Of a stretch of 64,000 bases of DNA, positions 11,024-21,337 are shown piece by piece. Location: contig NZ_JAFIDB010000002.1 of the NCBI RefSeq assembly GCF_017052595.1, forward strand, positions 1-64,000. The letters run 5' to 3'. The notes under the pieces are model-generated. The model did no database searches. It was not told the DNA's origin and was given only the letters and a program-made list of their open reading frames with translations. This stretch comes from Mycoplasma procyoni. Lineage in GTDB: Bacteria; Bacillota_I; Bacilli_A; Mycoplasmatales; Metamycoplasmataceae. How positions within the stretch are numbered: position 1 is the stretch's first letter; each line of letters begins with the position of its first letter. The position numbers and the translations under genes are program-made.

Positions 11024-12109
11024 ATGAAAATAGGAATTTTTGGCGGATCTTTTGATCCCATTCACAACGGACACATTAAAGTAGCAAAAGAAGCAATAGA
11101 ACAACTTAATTTAGATAAGTTATATTTTGTTCCAACCTTTAAAAGTCCTTTTAAAACAAAGCAAAAATATGCACCATGAGAAGACAGAATTAAAATGATA
11201 GAAATGGTCAAACCACAAAAGAGTGAAATTTCCCTTTTTGAAATCAAAAGAAAAGGAACAAGCTACACAATCGACACTGTTTCACACTTTAAAAAGCAAT
11301 TTCCAAACGATGAATTGTTTTTAATTTTAGGTTCAGATAACCTTGATAAACTACACAAATGAAAAGAAATTGAAACAATTTCAAAAAGTGTTCAAATTGT
11401 TATTTTTAAGAGAAATAAAAACATTTTTAAAGAGAATTTAAAGAAATTTAATTGTTTATTATTAAACAATCAAATTTATGAATTTTCTTCTTCAGATGTT
11501 AAAAAAGGAAATTTCAGCGGTTTAGATCCTAAAGTAAATCAATACATTGGAGATAACTATTTATATATTTTAGACATCTTAAATAACACCTTAGAAGCCA
11601 AAAGAAACAAGCATTGCCGTGCTACAGCATCAATTGCTGCAGAGTATGCAAAATTGCTTAAATACGACGCTAAAATTGCTTGATTTGCAGGCCTAACACA
11701 CGACATTACTAAAAACTGAGATAAAGAGTTTCACCGTATGTTTCTTGAAAATAATGGTGTAGATTCTTCTGTAATTCCTGATTACAAACTTCACCAAACC
11801 ACAGGTGCTCTTTGATTACAAAAATATTACAAAATTACAAATCCAGAAATTATTCGTGCTATCTCAATTCATACTTCTTTAGATTTTGAACTTGATACAC
11901 TTGACAAAATTGTTTTTATGGCTGATAAATTATGTGAAGGAAGAAGATTTGAAGGTGTTCAAAGAATAAGAAAACTTGCTTTTGAAGACTTTGATAAAGC
12001 CTTTAGCGAAGTTGTACAAATGACTTGAGACTACAATTTAAATAAAGGAGTAGAAATCCTACCGGAGCAAATTGCAATTTATGAAAAATGAATACAAAAA
12101 GATAATTAA
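11024..12109 (+). CDS. nadD: NadD-HD fusion: nicotinate-nucleotide adenylyltransferase with YqeK-like domain
   Basis: A 361-residue two-domain protein. Residues 1 to about 190 are NadD, which makes deamido-NAD from nicotinate mononucleotide: GIFGGSFDPIHNGHIKVAK (nucleotide-binding HxGH), FVPTFKSPFK and ILGSDNL. From about 200 onward is a YqeK-type HD hydrolase: KHCRATASIAAEYAKLL, AGLTHDITK (metal HD), LHQTTGALW, AISIHTS, DKIVFMADKLCEGRR. These are separate neighbouring genes in Bacillus; the YqeK family hydrolyses Ap4A. Several TGA codons are Trp. It overlaps the next gene by 29 bases. Confidence 0.93.
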
Positions 12110-12773
12110 AAAAGCAATAGTAGTCGCAGACCCAAACGAACTAAATCTTCTTAATTTAGAAAATTGAGTTGTTTGTGATACTTTAGAATACAGAACTAAA
12201 AAGGTTTATATTTTAGAAAAAGATAAACAAAAAATAGCTCTAATTCACTCAGGAATCGGTCTTGCAAACGCAGCTGAAACAGTTGCTTTTGTAGCTGCTT
12301 TTTTTGAAAACATAGAAGGAATTTACAATTATGGAGCTGTTGGTGCTAATTCCGATAATTTAGAAGTTTATGATGTTGTAGCACCTGAAAAATTCTTTTT
12401 AGCAGATGCTAAAACTCCTTGATATCCAGAAGGTCAAACTCCAGGAGAAAAACTTTTTTATCAAAACAATAAAGCTCTCAATTATCTAAACAACAATATT
12501 AAAAAAACAAATATTGTTTCTTCAAATTCTTTTTTTGCTAACAAAGAAATTGCAGATTATTACGGAAATATTTTTAATACAGAAATATTTGATATGGAAG
12601 CATCTTCTTTTAGTCACATCTGTGATAAATACAATATTGATTTTTACTGTATAAAGGCAATTTCAGATATTATCGGCAAAGATTCTCCAGAAATGGAAAA
12701 CATCAACCAAAGAATTGCAAATGCAGGAAAATTAGCTCTTAAAAGTCTTTTAGAAATAATTGAAAAAAAATAA
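12081..12773 (+). CDS. mtnN: 5'-methylthioadenosine/S-adenosylhomocysteine nucleosidase-like protein
   Basis: A 230-residue member of the purine nucleoside phosphorylase superfamily, probably cleaving methylthioadenosine or S-adenosylhomocysteine to adenine. Family marks: IHSGIGLANAAE near residue 70, IYNYGAVGAN, IFDMEASSFSHIC (substrate-binding Met-Glu) and IKAISDIIGKDS (catalytic Asp). The N-terminus lacks the usual GAM(x)EE motif (it has VVADPNELNLL), so the substrate is less sure than the fold. Two TGA codons are Trp. Confidence 0.8.
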
Positions 12774-12802
12774 CTTAACCATTTTTGCGTTAAGTTATTT
12801 TT
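12771..12802. terminator. Bidirectional terminator between mtnN and hup
   Basis: A 9-bp stem TAACTTAAC/GTTAAGTTA includes the mtnN stop codon. It has T runs on the + side and A-rich sequence on the other side, so it can serve both converging genes. Confidence 0.7.
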
Positions 12803-12810
12803 ATTTATTC

Positions 12811-13107
12811 TTAGTTAAAGTCAACTAAGTCTCTTAAGTATTTTGAAGGTTTGTATTTGATTGTTCTTTTTTGTGGAACAACTTGTTCTTCTTTTGTAAA
12901 ACTGTTAACGATTGTACGTTGTTTTTTAACTGTAGTTGAGAAAATTCCAAAATCTGCTAATTTAACTGAATCTTCAGCAATTAGTTGTTCTTTAAGAACG
13001 AAAAGCATTGCGTTTAAAACGTCATCCATTTCTTTTGGTGTAATTTTTACAGTTTCATCTGAAGCTAGTTTTTCTACTACTTCATTAATAAATTCTTTTT
13101 TAGTCAT
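12811..13107 (-). CDS. hup: HU family DNA-binding protein
   Basis: A 98-residue nucleoid protein. N-terminal helices (TKKEFINEVVEKL) are followed by KLADFGIFSTTVKKQRT, the HU beta arm entry (normally GFGxFxVRxRxAR), then a divergent arm and a PSKYLRDLV end. The Pro-tipped RNP arm motif is absent (it has TKEEQVVPQKRT), as in other divergent mycoplasma HU proteins. It has its own promoter and an AGGAG site. Confidence 0.9.
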   Translation of the reverse strand: MTKKEFINEVVEKLASDETVKITPKEMDDVLNAMLFVLKEQLIAEDSVKLADFGIFSTTVKKQRTIVNSFTKEEQVVPQKRTIKYKPSKYLRDLVDFN

Positions 13108-13144
13108 TATTAACTCCTATTTGTAATTTTTGCTTTATATAATT

Positions 13145-13173
13145 GTATAACATAATTTATTTTTTCAATGCAA
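13145..13173 (-). promoter_or_regulatory. hup promoter
   Basis: Minus-strand TTGCAT (13168-13173), a 17-base spacer and TTATAC (13145-13150), about 40 bases before the hup start. Confidence 0.5.
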
Positions 13174-13228
13174 AATACACAAAATTTCTGTATATTTGAA
13201 AAATTATGTCTTTTTTGGTTTTGGCAAT

Positions 13229-13255
13229 GAAAAAGAATTGGAGTTACCAATTCTT
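13229..13255 (-). terminator. Terminator of the tRNA-Ser/tRNA-Leu unit
   Basis: Minus-strand stem AAGAATTGG/CCAATTCTT with a 5-base loop and trailing T residues, 9 bases past the tRNA-Leu CCA. Confidence 0.75.
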
Positions 13256-13263
13256 GTTTCAAA

Positions 13264-13350
13264 TGGTGCTCAAGACGGGACTTGAACCCGTATGCAATCT
13301 CTTGCACTAGAACCTCAATCTAGCGTGTCTACCAATTTCACCACCTGAGC
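13264..13350 (-). tRNA. tRNA-Leu (anticodon GAG)
   Basis: An 87-base class II tRNA. The acceptor GCTCAGG pairs with CTTGAGC, CCA is encoded, the anticodon stem CTAGA/TCTAG encloses TTGAGGT, and there is a long variable arm and a T-loop GGGTTCAAGTCCC. It resembles bacterial tRNA-Leu(GAG). It follows tRNA-Ser by 3 bases. Confidence 0.95.
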
Positions 13351-13353
13351 CAA

Positions 13354-13444
13354 TGGCGGAACAGACAGGATTTGAACCTGCGCGAGAGTTGCCCCTCCTA
13401 ACACGTTTCCAACGTGTCCCCTTCAGCCTCTTGGGTACTGTTCC
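13354..13444 (-). tRNA. tRNA-Ser (anticodon GGA)
   Basis: A 91-base class II tRNA. The acceptor GGAACAG pairs with CTGTTCC, the anticodon stem ACACG/CGTGT encloses TTGGAAA, the variable arm is long, the T-arm is CAGGTTCAAATCCTG and CCA is encoded. Confidence 0.95.
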
Positions 13445-13457
13445 ATTAATTAATATA

Positions 13458-13463
13458 ATTATA
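13458..13463 (-). promoter_or_regulatory. -10 box of the tRNA-Ser/tRNA-Leu unit
   Basis: A perfect TATAAT on the minus strand, 13 bases before the 5' end of tRNA-Ser. Confidence 0.55.
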
Positions 13464-13480
13464 ATTTATTTTTTCCAAAC

Positions 13481-13510
13481 AAAAAGAAAATCACCTTCAA
13501 AAAGGTGATT
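13481..13510 (-). terminator. Terminator of the P68-like lipoprotein gene
   Basis: Minus-strand stem AATCACCTT/AAGGTGATT with a 4-base loop and a trailing T-rich tract, about 20 bases past the stop. Confidence 0.75.
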
Positions 13511-13530
13511 ATCTGTGTTCATTACAGGGA

Positions 13531-15390
13531 TTATCTGTTTTTTTCAATTTTATTAATTTCATCAATTAGTTTTTTTAGAACTTCTTCACCGCTTAATTTA
13601 GAGTTTTCAGTGTCTTTATCAACTGTTGCTTCTGATAAACTATCTTTAATAATATAAACTAATGAAGTTGTGTCTGAGTCTGATGCATAGTGAAGTGCAT
13701 TAATATCATTATTTTCAACGAATTTTTTAATACTTCCAAAAGAAACTAAAGCACTTTTTAGATAGTTGATTTCAGATTGGATTTTATTTTTTGTTTCTTG
13801 ATTTGTTTCTGCTGTAAATTTAGCTTCTCATTTTGTTAATAATGCTTTAATTTCTGTTTCTTTTTGTTCTGTTACATTTTGTTCTAAAGGAATAATGTAG
13901 GCTGAAAGCATAGCAATTAGATCACTAACTTTAATTTTTTCTCCTCTGTAAGTTACTTCTCCAAAGTAAAGTCATTCTAAGAATTTAATTGTTGCTTTGT
14001 CTTCTTTTCCACCATTATCTACAGAAATAGGAACTAAACTTGAACCTCCTTCTAAAAATGTTTTGTATGTTTGATTTGAAGTTTCAAATAGCTGTGGATT
14101 TAATCAAATATCATCAGCTTGAGCAAAACTTGCTGCTACATCTTCTTTTCCTTTAGCAAAAAATCCTATTGAAGTAGGTGATTTAATTGATTGCTCATAA
14201 CCTACAGCAGCTGCAAAAGCAAAAGCTGTTTTGTATGTTCTTAAATCTCAAGAAGCTCATTCTGTTTTATTGTCTTCGTATTTAATATCACGTAATCCAA
14301 TTTTTTTAGTACCAGCACTTACTAAATCTGTTTTGTGTGTTTGTAGAGAAAATTCATTGAAAACTTCCTTAAATTTATTTTGAATTTCTGGATCTGTTTT
14401 GATGTTGTAAGAAATTTGTGACTGAATATTTTTGTCACCAACAAATTTTTGAGTTCACATTTTTTTACCATTTAATCTGTTGTTTAAGTCTTTCATTAAA
14501 GCATCTTGTTGGTAATCAATTGAAAAGATTTGAATGTTGTCCATTCCATCTTTTACTTTAGTTTGATCGATTTCTAGTCCTGCTTGCAATTTTCTTGCAA
14601 AATCCATTGCTGAATTAATTGTTTTAAAAGTTGCATCGTTTACACCAACTCCAGCAAAAGAGTTATTTGCTTTTACTTTTAGTGCTTTTCATAAAGAATT
14701 TTCAGGAATGCTTGAACCTTTATTTTCTGATTCTTTAGCTTTTTTATAAACTTCAGAATTTTCGTCTACAACCCCGCCACCTTGTTTAACAAAATCAAAT
14801 AGAAGTCTCATTAAATCAAGATTCATTGAAATTGCATCTATGTCAGAAACATTGAATGGTAAATTATATAAGTGATCTTTTTCGTTCGCTTCTCCAACCA
14901 ATTTGTTGTGGTTATCTGCAATTTTTTTGCTAAATGAGTTGTATTTAATTTTTGAGTCTTTTAAATCAAGTAATTTTCCATATGTATTAATTAAGAAAGC
15001 TCCTGATTGATTTCCTAAAAGAATGTTAGCAACATCTGGAGCATTTGTTTCAATTGATTTTGCTTGAGCTACTGATAATTGGTTTGGGCCAGGTTGTTTT
15101 GTTTCTTCTCTTCTTTTTAATTCTACAGGAATAAATCCTTCTTCATTTTTCATTAATTCGTTATACATTGGAACTAATTGAGACATGGCAATCATCATAG
15201 GGAATACTGATGATTCTCCAGTTGCAAAGATAATTTTATTGTCGCTTGCAGCTGCTGAAGTATCATATATTTTTGCTTGTTTATCTGGATTTTGATTTTC
15301 GTTGTTTGTGTTATTTTGACAAGATAAAAATGTTGCCAAAGGAGCTAAGGTAAGCGCTCCAAAAGCTAAGGTTTTAGTAATTTTTTTCAT
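13531..15390 (-). CDS. P68-like surface lipoprotein, solute-binding type
   Basis: A 619-residue lipoprotein. The signal peptide (KKITKTLAFGALTLAPLATF) ends in lipobox FLSC at about residue 24. The mature N-terminus is Asn-rich. The body (IIFATGESSVFPMMIAMSQLVPMYNELM, then PDVANILLGNQSGAFLINTYGKLLDL) has the layout of carbohydrate ABC solute-binding proteins and resembles the mycoplasma P68 family. It lies downstream of two permeases and an ATPase but has its own promoter, so it may be made in excess. Many TGA codons are Trp. The ligand is not known. Confidence 0.8.
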
Positions 15391-15410
15391 TTTCTCTCCT
15401 TAAATTTTTT

Positions 15411-15439
15411 AGTATAAAAATTTTACAACTATAAAGCAA
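15411..15439 (-). promoter_or_regulatory. Promoter of the P68-like gene
   Basis: Minus-strand TTGCTT (15434-15439), a 17-base spacer and TATACT (15411-15416), then an AAGGAGAG ribosome site before the ATG at 15390. Confidence 0.55.
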
Positions 15440-15454
15440 AAATGTGCCTAAAAA

Positions 15455-15495
15455 ATGAAAAAAATCACTAAAAAGCGAATTTAGTGATTTTTTTA
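15455..15495 (-). terminator. Terminator hairpin embracing the permease stop codon
   Basis: A long stem (AAAAAAATCACTAAA against TTTTAGTGATTTTTTT) whose arms include the last codons and the TAG stop of the second permease. T residues follow on the minus strand. It separates the importer genes from the lipoprotein gene. Confidence 0.7.
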
Positions 15496-16283
15496 GAGAA
15501 AATTGCGTAGATTCCAAGTGGAAACAGGATTGAAATGAATGCTCCAGCGGACTGAATATTTTGGAAATTTCCACCCGAAGGTGTTGGCCCTAATTCTCTA
15601 AATCAGATCGCAATTGTTTTGTTTTGAGTTCCACTTAAAACAAAGTTCGCTCATAAATAATCATTTCAAACAGCAATGCTACTAAAGATAATTATTATTA
15701 AATAAACACCTTTTAAGTTAGTTCAATAAATATAATAAATTCTGTTTCAGATATTTAAATTATCTAATTTAGCAAGTACTAATTTATTTTTATTTGTGTT
15801 TTCAATTTCTTTAGCTAATTGAAAACACAAATAGAAAGAAAAAATCGAATTAACTGCAAGATTGAAATAGCTTGCTGTTTGAATTAAATTAAGATTAATT
15901 AAAATGGATTTAAGAGCTAAAAATAAACCAAACTCAGGTGTTGAAGTGATTATAAAAAGGCTTATTAACAAAATCTTTTTGATTTTGGCATTAGCTAAAT
16001 AATAAGCTGCTCCAAAGGTTGTATAGATTGTAATTCTAATTAAATTAAAGATCAAAATGGCACTAAAAGAAAGACCTAAAGCCCTTCAAAAATCACTGGT
16101 TGCAAAGAAATTATAGTTTGAAAAATCTCAGCGACTTATGTGAATTGAGTAATCTCCAGAAGCTACAGAATTTGTGTCTTTTAAGCTGTATGCCAGCAGT
16201 ATGTATAAAGGAAATAAAATAAAGAATAAACAAGACACTAAAGCAATGTATTTTAGTGTTTCTTTAAAAATAGTCTTAAACAT
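15468..16283 (-). CDS. Carbohydrate ABC transporter permease (MalG-like)
   Basis: A 271-residue inner-membrane component with about six hydrophobic helices (YIALVSCLFFILFPLYILLAYS at the N-terminus; IISSIAVWNDYLWANFVLSG near the C-terminus, typical of MalG-type permeases; last helix FISILFPLGIYAIF). The EAA coupling loop is degenerate (DNLNIWNRIYYIYWTNLKGVY). TGA codons are Trp. The ATG is in an 8-base overlap (ATGTTTAA) with the preceding permease gene. Confidence 0.82.
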
Positions 16284-17211
16284 AAACACCTCTTTTTTGC
16301 TTTATTTTATTTCAAATAGAAAAGCTTATAAAGGGAATTGCACTGATAATCACTAAAAATAGAAGATATAAAAGCGTTAGTAAGCTTGCTGCATATGCTT
16401 TATTAAAATTGATTCTTACAGAACCATTTAGTGGGTTGATTCAGTCAATGATGTAGCTTGCCAGTGTGTGTGCTTTTAGTTGATCAATTAATTGAGGTTC
16501 AATGATTGCTGATGGAAAGAATAAAAAGGCATAAATCACATTTGTGAGTGCAATTGTAATAAAGCTTGCTTTTCATTCTTTGAGATAAAGTGATCTAAAC
16601 TTTGTTAAAAAATTAAGATTATCAAGCTTAATTTGTTTTTTATATTTGTTGTCTACTTTTAAAAATAGAAAACTGAAAAAAACAATATTAAAAGAGATTG
16701 AACGTCAAATTTGGAAGACTAAAAAGTAGATTTTGATGTCTAAAGGATCTTTGAGCGAGCTAAAGCTATAAGTAGAATTAAAGAAGCTAAAAAAGATGTT
16801 TTTTTCTCCAAATAAAAGAGAAAAAGAGATTCCGATTGCAAAGCTTGAAATAAAAAACTGCGAATAAATTACATTAATAAAGATTTTTGAAAAAAGCTTG
16901 CTTAATAAACTATTTAAAATATAAGCCAAAACAAAAGAAATAATTATTCCTGAAGGAGCGGCTACAAAGAATAAAAAGGTTGAATTTTTGAGTGCTACAC
17001 TAAAGGAAGGATCATTTGTGATGTTCTGAAAATTTTCGATTCCTATTTTATAAACTAATCTTTTGTTACCTAAAAATACAACAAAAGATTCTGAAATTGT
17101 TTTGCTAAGAGGAACTATAAAAGTTGCTATTGAAAAGATTAAAAAAGGGATTAATAGAGAAAAGAAAGTTATTGTCTTTTTTCAATTAATTTTTTGATAA
17201 AGATTTTTCAT
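16276..17211 (-). CDS. Carbohydrate ABC transporter permease (MalF-like)
   Basis: A 311-residue inner-membrane protein. The first helix (ITFFSLLIPFLIFSIATFIVP) and the SFVVFLGNKR-IENFQNI segment fit sugar permeases of the MalF/UgpA type. A cytoplasmic loop precedes SITFALTNVIYAFLFFPS-like helices. Five or more TGA codons are Trp. It starts one base after the ATPase gene (TAAAATG). With its partner it should form the membrane channel of a sugar or glycerol-phosphate importer. Confidence 0.8.
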
Positions 17212-17212
17212 T

Positions 17213-18349
17213 TTAAAAGGAAATTAAGTCCTTTTGGTTGTATTTTAGATCAAATTTATCATTGATCTCATAAAGATCTTTTAGTAAAGAAACTTTTATA
17301 GTTTGCTCTTTGTTTTTTAGAAAATAAATTACTAAATTACCTGTATATTCTTTATTTTCTAAAATAAATTCGCCTTCTTGATTTGGTAATAGTTCAATTT
17401 TATTTGCTCTTATATAGAAATCCTTATCTTGTTCTTTTTTCAAGAAATTAATTTCTGGATAACCAAAGAAATTAGCACAAAATAAGCTTTTTGGTTTTTC
17501 AAAAATGGTAACCGGATCATCAAATTGCTCAACAGTTCCTTGATTTAATAAAAGGATTTTATCGCTAATTTTTAGAGCATCGTTTTGCTCATGAGTAACC
17601 ATGATAATTGAGAGATTGAACTGCTTTTTAGTTTCGGTTAGTCACTGAATTGATTTTTCTTTTATTTTGATATCTAATGCTGAAAAAGGCTCATCCATTA
17701 AAATTAAATTGTTCTTTTTGATGATTGCTTTAGCAAAAGCAACTCTTTGTTTTTGACCACCTGATAACTCTTTTGCCTTTTTGTTTAAAAGGTCAGAAAT
17801 TTCAAGTTTTTGAGCAAGTTCTTCAAGCTGAATTCTGAAGATGTTTTTTAGTTTTGTTTGCTTTAAAAAGTCTTTGTTTTTTGTTTCTTTTTTTGTAAAA
17901 AGTCCTTTAATCCTAATTAGATTTCTTAATCAAAACTCCCTATTTTCCTGTATATTTGATTGATATTTAGCAACTAAAGATGCTAATTTTGAATCTTGAT
18001 CACTAAAGTTTTTTATAGCTTCTAAAAAGCTTTCCTTTTTTCATTTAAAAGAACTTTTAGAACTTAAAAAGATGTTATCAAATACAGAAATTTCATCATA
18101 AAGAAAGTGGTTTTGAAGGATGTAACCAATTTCATGAATTTTAAGATTATTTTTAATAAAAACTTCTCCTTTGGTTGGTTTGAGAAGTTTAGAAATAATA
18201 TTTAAAAGTGTACTTTTTCCTGAACCGGAAGGTCCAACAATTGAGATAATTTCATTTTCACTAAAGTTAAGTTCTTCAATTTTGAGTGTTTGTTTTTTAT
18301 CATAAAAAAACTCAAGATTTTTAATTTGGACAATGTTTTCTTTTTCCAT
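17213..18349 (-). CDS. ABC transporter ATP-binding protein (UgpC/MsmK type)
   Basis: A 378-residue ATPase. Walker A is GPSGSGKST (about residues 39-47), the Q-loop region [10 protein letters not shown], signature LSGGQKQR, Walker [13 protein letters not shown] and switch His in MVTHEQ. A C-terminal regulatory region follows, with [11 protein letters not shown] as in MalK/UgpC. Between Q-loop and signature sits an extra Lys/Glu-rich insert of about 60 residues, seen in other mycoplasma UgpC proteins. It precedes its two permeases. Confidence 0.88.
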
Positions 18350-18368
18350 TTTTGTCTCGATTCTCTAT

Positions 18369-19196
18369 TTATTTTTCTAATAAATAAGCTATTTCTTGTT
18401 TATAAATTGGTCCTTCTTCTTTTCAAGGAGTTTCTAAAATTATTGGGATGTTATCAAAATGTGGATCATGAACCATTCTTTTGAGAATTTCTTTTGGAAT
18501 ATAACCTTCTCCAATGTTGGCGTGTCGATCTTTATGTGATTCTAAAGGATTTTTAGAGTCATTTAAGTGAATTACTTTAAGGTATTTAAAGATATTTTTA
18601 TCTTTGAGCAACTGAATAAACTCATCGTATTTTTGCAGATCATAACCAGCATCTCAAATGTGACAAGTGTCAATGCAGATTCCTGTTCTTTTGTTATTTA
18701 CGTTTTCCAAAACATAAAGAAGCTCATCAAAATTAATTCCAACTTCAGTCCCTTTTCCGGACATTGTTTCTAAAATAATCTCTACATTTTGTGTGTTTTC
18801 TAAAATATAATTCAGAGATTTAATTAGTTGATCAAGTGATTCTTGACGACTGAAAGTTGTGTGTGATCCAGGGTGTAAAACAAGGTATTTAGCACCTATA
18901 TAGTTCATTCTTTCGATTTCTTTAATTAAGAAATTATTAGCAAATTCTGCTTTTTCAGGGTTTGCTGGGTTAGTTATATAAGGAGCATGCACAACAATGT
19001 CTTCTGGTTTGATTTTGTCTTTAAAATCTCTTAAATACTCAAATAACTGGTAGTTTTGAACACTTGCTCTCAAAGTTGTTTGTGGAGCACCTAAATAAAT
19101 CATTGCACAGTTTGCTCCGTTGTTTAGTGATTCTTCAATTGCTCCATAAAGGTAGTTTGGTTTTTTAAAGGAAACGTGTGAACCAAGTTTAATCAT
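18369..19196 (-). CDS. nfo: Endonuclease IV (AP endonuclease)
   Basis: A 275-residue TIM-barrel enzyme of base-excision repair that cuts 5' of abasic sites. The zinc-site motifs are in order: VVHAPYITN, LVLHPGSHT, IILETMSGKGTEVG, GICIDTCHIWDAGYD, VIHLNDSKNPLESHKDRH, NIPIILETP. Two TGA codons are Trp. The ATG lies in an 8-base overlap (ATGATTAA) with the lipoprotein gene upstream. Confidence 0.97.
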
Positions 19197-20565
19197 TTTT
19201 TGCCTCCAAAATAAAAGTTACATTTTTTTCATAGTTGATAATAAATTCTTCGATTGTGTATTTTTCAAGTCCTGTTGTGTTGACTACAAATTGATTATTT
19301 TCAACTTTTACATTAATATATTTTACTTCTTTTGAGCTTACTGTTTTTCCATTTTCTTCTTTTGAATTTAAAAATGATAATTTAACAGCAATTTCAATTG
19401 ATTTTATTTTTGAGTCACCTTCATTTAGTTTATAAGTTTTAGTTTTGTTTTGAGCATCTTCAGATACTAAAGAATAGCTTGGAGAGTAATTGTAAGACAA
19501 GGGTTGAGCTATGTTAATTTCTCTTTGATTTTCTGTAAATTCCTGTCCATCTCTTGTATATTTAAAGGATACATTAACTAAATTGTATTTTTTATCTGGA
19601 TCAAAATCGCCTTTAGAAAACTCAATTTCTGTTTCTAATAATCCTGAGTCGCTTTCTTCGTCATAATCACCATAACTAAAGGGAATTTCCTTTGTAATCG
19701 TCTTTTTAGGCATTGAATCTTCTGTATTTTCTTTTTTATCTTCTTCGAAAGTATAACTAATTGAGTGTATTTCAGAAGGAAGAGCTTCAAAAGATTTTGA
19801 AATAGTTTTTAGAATTACTTTATCTTTTGTTTGTTTAACTTGGATAGGACTTAAATCAATTAAAAGAGGATATTTAGATAAATCAAAAAATTCATATCTT
19901 GTGATTTCTGTTTGATCTTCGTTTGTGTCAAAGATTACTATTTTGTATTTTTTGTTTTTATAAAAAGGATTTTTGTTAGGTTTAAAGAAAAATCTTACTG
20001 CATCTTTGAAAGGTTGGGGTTTTATAAATTCAAATTCATTTTTTTCACTATAAACATTTTGAACAGTACCTCCAACCGCAACTTGATCAAAAATTGGAGT
20101 TCAAAGATGATCATCTTCAATAATTCTAAATTGAGTATCTTTTGTAAGATCATAGAGATTAACAAAAGAATAGGTGTTTTGTCCTATTATAAATGATGAT
20201 TCTGCATCTTTAAGTTGAGCCGTTTTTAATAACTCTAGTAATTTGGTGTTTATTAGTTCTGCTTTTTGTTCCTCTGTTTTATCAACAGGATCTTTTGGTT
20301 TTTCAGGTTCAGGGTCTTTTGATCCTGTTTCTCCAGGATTTGGATTGTTTGGATCGCTTTTCCCTGGATCTTCAGGTTTCGGAGTGTTTGGATCGCTTTT
20401 TCCTGGTTCTTGAGGATTTGGTTTATTTGGATCGGGTTTTCCTGGGTCTTGCGGATTCGGTTTTGCTGTATCTTTTTGTTCTGAAACTTTAGAACAAGAA
20501 AACACAAATGCAGGGCTAAAAGCTAAAACAGATAATGGAAGAAGTAATTTTCACTTTTTAAACAT
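19189..20565 (-). CDS. Proline-rich repeat surface lipoprotein
   Basis: A 458-residue lipoprotein of unknown function. The signal peptide KKWKLLLPLSVLAFSPAF ends in lipobox VFSC (Cys at about 24). Residues 35-86 are four 13-residue repeats of the type KPNPQDPGKPDPN. An acidic extension follows, then a body with beta-rich segments that has no recognised domain. It sits between nif3 and nfo, overlapping each by 8 bases, which is an odd place for a surface antigen. The repeat should hold the body away from the membrane. Confidence 0.8.
20308..20463 (-). repeat. Four tandem 39-base repeats in a lipoprotein gene
   Basis: Each unit encodes 13 residues: KPNPQDPGKPDPN, KPNPQEPGKSDPN, TPKPEDPGKSDPN, NPNPGETGSKDPE. 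The length is a multiple of three, so copy changes would alter the size of the protein without shifting its frame. Confidence 0.8.
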
Positions 20566-21337
20566 TTCTTATAATCTCCTTTAAATTAAAAATTTCAATC
20601 TCAATTCCTTTTGTTTGTTGTTCTAAAATTTCTTTAAAATAACCTAAATTTATTTGTTCTACTAAATGTGGAACAAATAAAACATTGGTTTTTTTCAGTT
20701 GATTGTAATTAATTAACTCATTTCATTTTGGATCTGAAGTTATGTATAAATCGGCTTTATTTTTGATAACATCTAGCATATTCTCAAGACCTGCAGCACC
20801 TGGTAAAATAGCTACTGTTTTAAGTTTGTAAGTGTCTTTAAAAACATTTGTTTGCAAACAATTTAAATTTGTTTTTTGTTTGAAATTATTGACAAAATCA
20901 CTGAATTTAATGCTATTTTCAAGTTCATAAATAGCATTAAATTGACTAACTGAAACGACTCTTTTTCCAGCTAATTCCAGTGATTTGAAAATCAAATCAG
21001 AACCTGTGTTAGCAACATAATCAAAGTTTGTGTGTACAGAAAAAACACTTATTTTGTTTTTCTTTAATTTGCTATAAATGTTTCTTTTGTAAGGATCAAT
21101 TACAAAGGATTCTTTGAGTGTTTTCTTGTAAAAAAGGAAAGTGTGATAATTTAAAATAAAATCAAAATTGTTGTTGATTGCATAATCAACAACTTCATTT
21201 GTTAAATCTAAAGAAATAAGAATTTTTTGAATGTTTTTTTCATAAAAAGAAGAAAAACCCACTTTGTCTCAATCCTCAATTGATTCTTGTGGGAATTTTC
21301 TGTCTAAAATGTTTTGAATGTCTGTAGTTTTAGTCAT
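20558..21337 (-). CDS. Nif3-like dinuclear metal protein
   Basis: A 259-residue NIF3/YqfO family member of uncertain biochemical role. Seen: KILISLDLTNEVVDYAINNNFDFILNYH with the motif HxH replaced by NYH, VFSVHTNFDYV (metal HTNxD), VAILPGAAG, and a C-terminal FVPHLVEQIN where the family usually has GHxxxE. TGA codons are Trp. It lies directly after rpoD with an 8-base overlap, the same neighbourhood as in Firmicutes, where yqfO follows sigA closely. Confidence 0.85.
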
